From Methylovorus glucosotrophus (GTDB lineage: Bacteria; Pseudomonadota; Gammaproteobacteria; Burkholderiales; Methylophilaceae): a DNA stretch of 64,000 bases. Positions 55,596 through 64,000 of this stretch are shown here, piece by piece. The position numbers and the translations under genes were made by a program. The first letter of the stretch is position 1, and each line of letters begins with the position of its first letter. The stretch covers positions 682,001 through 746,000 of the forward strand of contig NZ_VMSE01000001.1 of NCBI RefSeq assembly GCF_009858335.1, given 5' to 3'. The notes beneath the pieces are model-generated. The model was not told the DNA's origin. It did not search any database and saw only the letters and a list, made by a program, of their open reading frames with translations.

Positions 55596-56534
55596 TCAAG
55601 GTTGAGCGTCGGCTGTGGCTGGCTTCTTTTCAGCGCTGGTCATCAGATTTTCGCGCGATACACCCAGGTACATGGCAATCGGGCTGGCGACCAGTACGGA
55701 TGAGTAAATGCCGAACAGAATGCCAATGGTCAGTGCCAATGAGAAGTTATGCAGCACTTCGCCACCAAAAAACAGCATGGACAGCACCATCAGCTGGGTC
55801 GAGAAGTGGGTGATGACGGTACGGGACATGGTACGGGTGATGGCGTTGTTGATCACCTCGGATACGCTGGCCTTGCGCATCTTGCGGAAGTTTTCACGCA
55901 CACGGTCAAACACCACCACGGATTCATTTACCGAGTAACCGAGCACGGCCAGCACGGCTGCCAGCACGGTGAGGTTGAATTCCCACTGGAAGAAGGCAAA
56001 GAAGCCCAGAATGATCACCACGTCATGCATGTTGGCGATAACGGCGGCTACCGCAAAGCGCCATTCAAAACGCAGGGCGAGATAGGCCATGATGCCGATG
56101 GACACCAGCAGCAGGGCCAGTGCGCCATTTTCATACAGCTCTTGCCCTACCTGGGCGCCCACGGACTCAACGCGATTCATTTTGACGTTGGGGTCGGCTT
56201 TCTGCAGGGCGGTCAGCACTTGTTCGGACAAAGCCGAGATCGAAAGCTCAGGCTTGAGCGGCAAGCGGATCAGCACATCGCGGCTGGTACCGAAGTTTTG
56301 TACGGTAGCATCCTTCAGGCCCACGCTGTCGACGGCTTCGCGGATTTTTCCGATATCAGCGGCCTGCGGATAGCTGACCTCCATCATGGTGCCGCCAGTG
56401 AAGTCGACGCCAAGGTTCAGGCCGCGGTGTGCGAGGAAGAACACCGACAGCAGGAAGGTAATGAGCGAAATCGCGGTCGTCAGGCGACCGTAGCTCATAA
56501 ACGGTATGTCTTTTTTAATCTTGAAAATTTCCAT
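55596..56534 (-). CDS. secF: SecF translocase subunit
   Basis: This 312-residue membrane protein with six predicted helices forms the accessory SecDF complex that uses the proton gradient to help secretion. Family features are LNLGVDFTGGTMMEVSY and the C-terminal-half segment GYSVNESVVVFDRVREN. It follows secD by 38 bp. Confidence 0.95.
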   Translation of the reverse strand: MEIFKIKKDIPFMSYGRLTTAISLITFLLSVFFLAHRGLNLGVDFTGGTMMEVSYPQAADIGKIREAVDSVGLKDATVQNFGTSRDVLIRLPLKPELSISALSEQVLTALQKADPNVKMNRVESVGAQVGQELYENGALALLLVSIGIMAYLALRFEWRFAVAAVIANMHDVVIILGFFAFFQWEFNLTVLAAVLAVLGYSVNESVVVFDRVRENFRKMRKASVSEVINNAITRTMSRTVITHFSTQLMVLSMLFFGGEVLHNFSLALTIGILFGIYSSVLVASPIAMYLGVSRENLMTSAEKKPATADAQP

Positions 56535-56572
56535 GATCTTTACTCGTATCTAGTCGTTTACGTGAGGTCGCA

Positions 56573-58402
56573 TCAGCCGATGGACAGCTTGCTGATCTTG
56601 CGGCGGTAACCGTAAATCAGGTTGACCAGCGCGCGCGAAACCACCACGGCGCTGAACATGGAAGTCAAAATGCCCAGCACGTGCACCACGGCAAAGCCCT
56701 TGACCGGGCCGGAGCCGAACATGAACAGGGCGAGGCCGGCGATCATGGTGGTGACGTTGGAGTCCAGAATGGTATCGAAGGCGCGGTCATAGCCGGCGTG
56801 AATGGCGGCCTGAGGCGTGTTGCCATTGCGCAGCTCTTCACGAATACGCTCATTGATCAGCACGTTGGCATCAATCGCCATCCCCAGCGTCAGCGCAATC
56901 GCCGCCAGACCGGGCAGTGTGAGCGTGGCCTGCAGCAGCGACAGCACCGCGGTCAGCAGCAGCAGGTTGACGCCCAGTGCCAGCACCGACACGCTACCGA
57001 ACAACATGTAGTAGATGATCATGAACACGGCAATCGCAGCGAAACCCCACAGGGTGGAGTGCCAGCCGCGCTTGATGTTTTCTTCACCCATGCTTGGGCC
57101 AACGGTACGTTCTTCGATGATGTCCATTGGCGCAGCCAGCGCGCCAGCGCGCAGCAGCAATGAAACATCGGTAGCTTCCTGCACGTTCGCCATGCCGGAA
57201 ATCTGCACGCGGCCGCCGCCAATTTCTTCGCGGATGACAGGAGCAGTAATGACTTCTGCCTGGCCTTTTTCAATCAGCAGAATCGCCATGCGCTTGCCGA
57301 CGTTTTCCTTGGTGGCCTGTTTGAAGATACGGGCGCCGCGACCATCCAGTGTCACATGCACAACGGATTCGCCGTTTTGCTGATCCAGACCAGGACCGGC
57401 GTCGGTGATGTAGTCACCGGTCAGCACGACATTCTTTTTCACCAGAATAGGCTGGCCGTTACGTTCCACATAATACTCGTCACCAAATGGCACCTGACCC
57501 TTGCTGGCTTTGTCCAGCGTGGTCATGTCGCTCTTCTCTTCGTCCACCATGCGGATTTCAAGCGTCGCGGTACGGCCGAGAATTTCCTTCGCCTTGGCTG
57601 TGTCCTGCACGCCTGGCAACTGGATCACGATGCGATCCAGGCCTTGCTGCTGAATAATCGGTTCGGCAACGCCGAGTTCGTTCACGCGATTGTGCAGGGT
57701 TTGAATGTTCTGCTTGAGAGCAAATTCCTGAATGCGTTTTTGTGCCTGCAGATTCAGTGTAGCGATCAGCAGTTTGTCGTTACCGCTATCCAGGGTGCGG
57801 AAGGTGAGGTCAGGGTATTCCTTGTTCAGGATTTTCTGCGCTTTTGCCAGTTCGGCTGCGCTGCTGAAGCGCACCTGCACGGCCTGGCCTTCACGGCTGA
57901 CACCCATGTAAGCCACGCGCTCCTTGCGCAACGCACTGCGGAAATCGCCGACATAACGCTCAGCGGCCTTATCCAGCGCGGCTTTCATGTCAACTTGCAG
58001 CAGGAAGTGAACGCCGCCGCGCAAGTCCAGACCCAGATACATGGGCAGCGCGCCGATGCTGCGCAGCCAGGAAGGTGAACGCGAGATCAGATTGAGTGCA
58101 ACGACGTAATCCTTGCCCAGCTTGCCTTGCAGCACATCCTTGGCATTGATTTGCGTGTCCGCATTTTCAAATCGTACCTTGACGCCATTCGTGTCAAGAA
58201 ACACCGCTTCATAGGTGATTTTTTCCTGCTTCAGGATATCTTCCACCTGGCCCAGCAATGCCGGGTCGAGTTTAGCGGAGCTCTTGGCGGTGGATACCTG
58301 GACGGCTGGTGACTCACCAAACAGATTGGGCAGCGAATACACCACGCCGAGCACCAGGGTGATCAGCACGAGTATGTATTTCCATAAGGGGTAACGATTC
58401 AT
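56573..58402 (-). CDS. secD: SecD translocase subunit
   Basis: This 609-residue membrane protein has a large first periplasmic domain and the motif YLGLDLRGGVHFLLQVD, then VGPSMGEENI and TLGMAIDANVLINERIREE in the helix-rich C-terminal half. It works with SecF. It lies between yajC and secF in the conserved order tgt-yajC-secD-secF. Confidence 0.95.
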   Translation of the reverse strand: MNRYPLWKYILVLITLVLGVVYSLPNLFGESPAVQVSTAKSSAKLDPALLGQVEDILKQEKITYEAVFLDTNGVKVRFENADTQINAKDVLQGKLGKDYVVALNLISRSPSWLRSIGALPMYLGLDLRGGVHFLLQVDMKAALDKAAERYVGDFRSALRKERVAYMGVSREGQAVQVRFSSAAELAKAQKILNKEYPDLTFRTLDSGNDKLLIATLNLQAQKRIQEFALKQNIQTLHNRVNELGVAEPIIQQQGLDRIVIQLPGVQDTAKAKEILGRTATLEIRMVDEEKSDMTTLDKASKGQVPFGDEYYVERNGQPILVKKNVVLTGDYITDAGPGLDQQNGESVVHVTLDGRGARIFKQATKENVGKRMAILLIEKGQAEVITAPVIREEIGGGRVQISGMANVQEATDVSLLLRAGALAAPMDIIEERTVGPSMGEENIKRGWHSTLWGFAAIAVFMIIYYMLFGSVSVLALGVNLLLLTAVLSLLQATLTLPGLAAIALTLGMAIDANVLINERIREELRNGNTPQAAIHAGYDRAFDTILDSNVTTMIAGLALFMFGSGPVKGFAVVHVLGILTSMFSAVVVSRALVNLIYGYRRKISKLSIG

Positions 58403-58512
58403 AATGCGGCTCGAAAAAAACGCATTCCGTCCTCAGGCTCGGTCATACATGAAAGTGTTGCAATGTATGGATGGGTGCGGAGCATGGGACGGAATGGCGG
58501 GATGGTTTAAAT

Positions 58513-58830
58513 TCAGATGGACTTGATGGTGCCCTTGGGCAGCAGGGTCTGGACGGTTTGCTTTTGCACGTTGATGTTGACTTCAGGTGCGATCTCAATC
58601 GTGACATAAGCATCACCAACTTTGGTGACCTTGCCGACGATACCGCCAGCGGTGATGACTTCATCGCCTTTTTGCAGGGCTTCCAGCATGCGGCGCTGTT
58701 CTTTGGCCTGCTTCATTTGCGGACGAATCAGCATGAACCAGAACAGGACGAAGATCACGACCAGAGGAAGAAAACTGGTCCATTCCGGAGCCGGGGAGGC
58801 CGATGCGGCATAAGCTGAGCTGATTAACAC
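58513..58830 (-). CDS. yajC: YajC preprotein translocase accessory protein
   Basis: This 105-residue single-pass membrane protein has an N-terminal helix (FLPLVVIFVLFWFMLIRP) and a cytosolic domain with KGDEVITAGGIVGKVTKV. It associates with SecDF. It is encoded between tgt and secD in the same direction. Confidence 0.95.
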   Translation of the reverse strand: MLISSAYAASASPAPEWTSFLPLVVIFVLFWFMLIRPQMKQAKEQRRMLEALQKGDEVITAGGIVGKVTKVGDAYVTIEIAPEVNINVQKQTVQTLLPKGTIKSI

Positions 58831-58972
58831 GGAAGCTACCTTTCTATTACTTTAAATAAAATTGATACTGTTGATACTAAAGCCAAAAATTCTAGCATAG
58901 AGCGCCTTGTGGTGTTCTCACTAAATTTATCAGCCATCTTGTGGCGGCCTCGCTATGTGATTGCGGTCACCT

Positions 58973-60178
<1,206 letters not shown>

Positions 60179-60199
60179 TTAATTTCAGGAAGTTTCGCA

Positions 60200-61000
60200 A
60201 TGGCTGATGCCAAACCCCGTCTGCGCCGCACCAAACCACTGGTTGAACAGAGTCTGCGCGAGCGCAGCATCTATCTGCTGCCCAACCTGTTTACGACGGC
60301 GGCACTGTTTGCCGGGTTTTATGCCATCGTGCAGGCGATGAGTGGTCGCTTTGAGCATGCAGCGGTCGCTATTTTCATTGCGATGATACTGGATGGCCTC
60401 GATGGGCGTGTCGCCCGCATGACCAATACCCAAAGTGCCTTTGGCGCCGAATACGACAGCCTTTCCGATATGGTGTCTTTTGGCGTGGCCCCGGCGCTGG
60501 TGCTGTATGTGTGGGCTTTGCAACCCATGGGCAAGCTGGGCTGGATTGCGGCCTTTATCTATTGCGCCAGTGCTGCCTTGCGCCTGGCCCGCTTCAATAC
60601 CAAGCTCGATGAAAGTGACAAACGCTATTTCCAAGGCTTGCCCAGTCCGGCTGCGGCCGCATTGCTGGCCGGCTTGGTGTGGATTTCCTTTGATAATGGC
60701 ATTGCCGGGGACGAGATTTTCTTTGGCTGGGTCAAAATGAAATGGCTGGCCTGGAGCATCACCGTATTTGCCGGTATTTCCATGGTGAGCGACCTGCGCT
60801 TTTACAGCGGCAAGGACATCAATCTGCGTAGCAGCGTACCGTTTGTGGTGATTCTGCTCATCGTGCTGGCTTTTGTGCTCATTTCATACAGTCCTGCTGA
60901 AGTCCTGTTTGCAGTTTCCCTGCTCTACGGCTTGTCAGGGTATGTCTTGTGGGCATACCGCAAGCTGAAGCGTCCGCCCGCGTCGCCTTCCGCCAACTGA
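60200..61000 (+). CDS. pssA: CDP-diacylglycerol-serine O-phosphatidyltransferase
   Basis: This 266-residue integral membrane enzyme makes phosphatidylserine. The CDP-alcohol motif is DGLDGRVAR with spaced GAEYDSLSD, and several helices follow. AGGAAG precedes the ATG. It is divergent from tgt, and leuA starts 74 bp after it. Confidence 0.92.
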   Translation: MADAKPRLRRTKPLVEQSLRERSIYLLPNLFTTAALFAGFYAIVQAMSGRFEHAAVAIFIAMILDGLDGRVARMTNTQSAFGAEYDSLSDMVSFGVAPALVLYVWALQPMGKLGWIAAFIYCASAALRLARFNTKLDESDKRYFQGLPSPAAAALLAGLVWISFDNGIAGDEIFFGWVKMKWLAWSITVFAGISMVSDLRFYSGKDINLRSSVPFVVILLIVLAFVLISYSPAEVLFAVSLLYGLSGYVLWAYRKLKRPPASPSAN

Positions 61001-61074
61001 ATTTAGTTATCTCCGCAAATGCATTTCGCTGCCACAAATAATGCAGCGATCACCAAGTTTATGGACCAGACACC

Positions 61075-62628
61075 ATGTCAGATACGATAAAAGACAAGCA
61101 GTTAATCATTTTTGATACCACCTTGCGCGATGGCGAGCAGAGCCCGGGCGCTGCCATGACCAAGGAAGAAAAGATCCGCATTGCCCGTCAGCTGGAAAAG
61201 CTGGGCGTGAATGTGATTGAAGCCGGGTTTGCCGCAGCGAGCCCGGGAGATTTTGATGCGATTCATGCCATCGCCGAAATCATCAAGGAATCGACTGTTT
61301 GCTCGCTGGCGCGTGCCAATGAAAACGATATCCGCCGCGCAGGCGAAGCCATCAAGCCAGCTGCCAAAGGCCGTATCCATACCTTTATTGCCACCAGCCC
61401 CATCCACATGCAGAACAAACTGCGCATGACGCCGGAGCAGGTGCTGGAGCGTGCAGTGCAGGCCGTTAAATGGGCGCTGGAATATACCGACGACGTGGAG
61501 TTTTCCGCGGAAGACGCGGTGCGTTCGGACATGGATTTCCTGGTGCAGGTCTTTACCGCGGTGATTAATGCGGGCGCCAAGACCATCAATGTGCCGGATA
61601 CCGTGGGCTATTCGATACCTGCCTTGTGGGGTGAGCGCATGCAGCAACTGATTGCCCGCGTGCCTAATTCATCCAGGGTGGTCTGGTCTACGCATTGCCA
61701 TAATGATCTTGGCATGGCGGTGGCGAATTCGCTGGCGGCCGTCATGGGCGGCGCGCGGCAGGTGGAATGCACCATCAACGGCCTGGGCGAGCGCGCAGGC
61801 AATGCCAGTCTGGAAGAAATTGTCATGGCGGTACGCACTCGCCGCGATGTATTCAACCTCGACACCAGCATTGATACTACGCAGATCGTGCCTACCTCCA
61901 AGCTGGTCTCTACCATTACCGGTTATCCGGTGCAGCCGAACAAGGCGGTGGTTGGCGCCAATGCCTTTGCCCACGAATCTGGCATTCACCAGGATGGCGT
62001 GCTGAAACACCGCGAGACTTACGAGATCATGCGTGCTGAAGATGTGGGCTGGGGCGCCAACAAGCTCACGCTGGGCAAGTTGTCTGGCCGCAATGCCTTC
62101 CGCACCCGTTTGAATGAGCTGGGTATCCAGCTCGATAGCGAAGAGGCCCTGAATGCTGCCTTTGCCCGCTTCAAGGAATTGGCGGACAAGAAATCCGAGA
62201 TTTTTGATGAAGACCTGCATGCCCTGGTTAGCGAAGATGTGATGGGCGAAGCCAGTGAGTGTTACAAGCTGGTCTACCTGCAGGTATGCTCGCAGACGGG
62301 CGAAATTCCGCATGCGATTGTCACTGTTACCGAGCATGGCGTGGAAAAACGGGCGGAGTCGAATGGCGGCGGCCCAGTGGATGCGGCGTTCAAAGCCATT
62401 GAAAGCATCGTCAACAGTGGTTCCGAGTTGCAGCTCTACTCGGTCAACAACATTACCAGTGGTACCGATGCGCAAGGCGAAGTGACCGTACGCCTGTCCA
62501 AGGGTGGCCGCATTGTGAACGGCCAAGGGGCAGATACCGATATCGTGATTGCCTCGGCCAAAGCTTACTTGAATGGCTTGAACAAGCTGCAATCCAACGC
62601 TGAACGGGCACATCCGCAGCCCTTGTAA
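61075..62628 (+). CDS. leuA: 2-isopropylmalate synthase
   Basis: This 517-residue enzyme condenses acetyl-CoA with 2-oxoisovalerate, the first step of leucine synthesis. The DRE-TIM motif is [16 protein letters not shown], with metal ligands in [11 protein letters not shown] and the [10 protein letters not shown] loop. A C-terminal ~130-residue LeuA dimer/regulatory domain (from about residue 385) is complete, so leucine inhibition should work. No leader peptide was seen in the 74 bp before it. Confidence 0.95.
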   Translation: MSDTIKDKQLIIFDTTLRDGEQSPGAAMTKEEKIRIARQLEKLGVNVIEAGFAAASPGDFDAIHAIAEIIKESTVCSLARANENDIRRAGEAIKPAAKGRIHTFIATSPIHMQNKLRMTPEQVLERAVQAVKWALEYTDDVEFSAEDAVRSDMDFLVQVFTAVINAGAKTINVPDTVGYSIPALWGERMQQLIARVPNSSRVVWSTHCHNDLGMAVANSLAAVMGGARQVECTINGLGERAGNASLEEIVMAVRTRRDVFNLDTSIDTTQIVPTSKLVSTITGYPVQPNKAVVGANAFAHESGIHQDGVLKHRETYEIMRAEDVGWGANKLTLGKLSGRNAFRTRLNELGIQLDSEEALNAAFARFKELADKKSEIFDEDLHALVSEDVMGEASECYKLVYLQVCSQTGEIPHAIVTVTEHGVEKRAESNGGGPVDAAFKAIESIVNSGSELQLYSVNNITSGTDAQGEVTVRLSKGGRIVNGQGADTDIVIASAKAYLNGLNKLQSNAERAHPQPL

Positions 62629-62699
62629 TTTCAGCCTCGCGCTTCCGGGTATTGTAGGTAGCGCCTTGTTGATGGGGTTGGGCCAGTATGCAGGCGGGC

Positions 62700-63365
62700 C
62701 TATTTGGTTTTGAGATAACGTTTGTCGTTGAAGGTAGATAGCCAGCTGGGCCTGAAAGCCGCCATCAGCGTTACCGCCATCCCTGTGAGCATGGCTTCGG
62801 ACCAGGCCATGAAAATGTAGTAGGGCAAGTAATGCTCGCCCAGATATTCACGCTTGTAGATAGCACTTTCGGTCAGTACAAAGCTGCTGGCGAGTCCGCA
62901 CAGGGTAATGGCGACACCTGCACAGAAAAAGCCGACCACAAAAATATACACAAACAAATGGTTGGGCAGTTTGCGGTCTACCCAGCGGAATACGCCCCAA
63001 CTGAACATGGCGGGAATCACCACCATGAGCATGAGATTGAGTCCATAACTGAGCCAGCCAGCCATGCCAAAGGCGGTAATGCCGAGCAGTACCAGGGCCA
63101 GCGCGATAATCGCAAGTTGGGGGCCAAACATCAGGCTGAGCAGCGTAGCGCCCAGCAAATGAAAATTCAGACCAGGCTTGATCCCGGCGTTAACTGCCCA
63201 CACCAGCATGAGCCCGACGATGCCAGCCATGAACACATTCAACAGGCTGGTGTCTTTCAGATGACGCCAAGGGGCGCTTTTCACGCAGGCCAGGATAATC
63301 GCCAGGCTTAATGCATTGGCGGCCCAGCAAAGCTCGGTGGGTAGTAAATGGTCGGGGAAGTTCAT
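62700..63365 (-). CDS. CbiM-like ECF transporter permease
   Basis: This 221-residue membrane protein has six or seven predicted helices, and its N-terminal MNFPDHLL resembles the CbiM/NikM metal-binding start. The rest (NAGIKPGLNFHLLGATLLSLM; GLNLMLMVVIPAMFSWGVF) fits an energy-coupling-factor substrate-specific subunit for cobalt or nickel. No ATPase or CbiQ partner is in the window. It is divergent from the HAD gene. Confidence 0.75.
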   Translation of the reverse strand: MNFPDHLLPTELCWAANALSLAIILACVKSAPWRHLKDTSLLNVFMAGIVGLMLVWAVNAGIKPGLNFHLLGATLLSLMFGPQLAIIALALVLLGITAFGMAGWLSYGLNLMLMVVIPAMFSWGVFRWVDRKLPNHLFVYIFVVGFFCAGVAITLCGLASSFVLTESAIYKREYLGEHYLPYYIFMAWSEAMLTGMAVTLMAAFRPSWLSTFNDKRYLKTK

Positions 63366-63476
63366 ATCGTAATGACCTTGATGGGGGCAGTGAGTTCTTG
63401 CCGCATCAAGCTCTCCGCAATGCGATGCACAAGTCTTGTACTTTACCTATTTTTGAAACGCCGTAACAGAACGGAG

Positions 63477-64000
63477 ATGATTTTGCAGCTTGCACTTTTT
63501 GATTTGGATAACACCCTGTTGGCCGGGGATAGTGATTTTCAATGGGGCCAGTTCCTGATCGAACAGGGATTGCTCAACCGCGAGGAGCACCTGGAAAAAA
63601 ACCTGCAGTTTTACGAAGACTATAAAGCCGGGAAACTGGATATCTATGCGTTTCTCGAGTTTCAGCTCAAGCCATTAAGCCAGCATCCGCGCAGCTTTCT
63701 GGATGAATTGCACACGCGCTACATGCAGGAAAAAATTGCCCCCATGATCACCGACAAAGCGCGGGCGCTGGTAGAAAAGCATAGAGCCAACGGCGATTTG
63801 CTCATGATCATTACCGCGACCAACAGCTTTGTTACTGGCCCGATTGCCAAGGCATTCGGCATTGATAACCTGATTGGAACGCTGCCTGAGGAAATTGACG
63901 GCCAATTCACCGGGCGTAGCACCGGCGTGCCGAGTTTTCAGGAAGGCAAGATTACGCGCCTGAACAGTTGGCTGGAGGCACGCGGGCAAACCCTCAAGGA
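63477..64000 (+). CDS. HAD-IB family phosphatase, 5' part only
   Basis: The gene runs off the right edge with 174 codons visible. The HAD motif I nucleophile is in LALFDLDNTLLAGDSD. Motif II may be the Thr in LMIITATNSFVTG. The IB-type helical cap between (FLEFQLKPLSQHPRSFLD) and IDGQFTGRS fit SerB-like phosphatases of phosphoserine, histidinol phosphate or similar. GGAG directly abuts the ATG at 63477, whereas a TTG at 63483 would have a six-base spacing, so the true start may be the TTG. Confidence 0.85.
   Translation, partial: MILQLALFDLDNTLLAGDSDFQWGQFLIEQGLLNREEHLEKNLQFYEDYKAGKLDIYAFLEFQLKPLSQHPRSFLDELHTRYMQEKIAPMITDKARALVEKHRANGDLLMIITATNSFVTGPIAKAFGIDNLIGTLPEEIDGQFTGRSTGVPSFQEGKITRLNSWLEARGQTLK

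Noticed and set aside
63366..63476. Cobalamin riboswitch at the CbiM-like gene
   Set aside because: The 111-bp divergent gap is too short and shows no B12-box-like block.

Overview
The window looks like chromosome from a betaproteobacterium. Gene content (a MxaD-like methanol-oxidation-type protein, ribH-nusB, tgt-yajC-secD-secF, phoBR, clpSA, an olsBA pair, CzcCBA-type efflux) fits a methylotroph of the Methylophilaceae, but that assignment is inference; no rRNA is present.

Positions 1-14600 form an accessory-looking, compositionally mosaic stretch. AT-rich signalling genes come first: a partial diguanylate cyclase (DGC) in a tight operon with an ODP-like diiron metallo-beta-lactamase-fold protein; a divergent, soluble, BdlA-like chemoreceptor with four tandem PAS domains behind a sigma-28-type promoter; and a PAS-PAS-GGDEF cyclase. 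Small genes follow: a SnoaL-like protein, a possible zinc-binding miniprotein, a protein with a HEPN-type RNNIAH motif, a coiled-coil protein and a 55-residue membrane protein. A GC-richer block holds a TacA/TacT-type toxin-antitoxin pair with an operator inside its promoter, and umuD/umuC with an SOS box. A MHYT-GGDEF-EAL protein ends the stretch. A tRNA-Arg(CCG) gene lies at its edge with its 3' end facing it, as expected for an island boundary, although no integrase or att repeat was seen.

Positions 14800-37800 are mostly housekeeping: a diheme membrane-anchored cytochrome c, apaH, olsB-olsA (ornithine lipids) with a predicted PhoB-dependent promoter, a glycine-zipper lipoprotein, a PfkB kinase, a TetR regulator divergent from a MxaD-like protein with a palindromic operator between them, hemJ and a TlpA-like thioredoxin, a 1270-residue FAD/Fe-S oxidoreductase, phoB-phoR with an upstream Pho box, an OFA-type MFS transporter, ribH-nusB, an FHA protein, lpxH, two cyclophilins, and an L,D-transpeptidase/TPR pair that appear to share a C-terminal domain.

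Positions 37900-49400 carry cysS and then a metal-efflux locus: a small secreted protein, a CzcC/CzcB/CzcA-type tripartite pump and a PII-like protein, followed by a second CzcA paralogue and a second PII-like protein. The pump genes share nearly identical DNA tracts. Positions 49500-64000 hold pyrD, a DUF2892-like protein, a GST, clpA/clpS, a CorC/HlyC-type transporter, secF-secD-yajC-tgt, pssA, leuA, a CbiM-like permease and the start of a HAD-IB hydrolase.

The signals that most deserve a second look are the Pho-box promoter plus Shine-Dalgarno-masking hairpin at olsB, the ODP-DGC/BdlA-like cluster, and the duplicated pump/PII modules. All calls come from reading the sequence; no database search was run.
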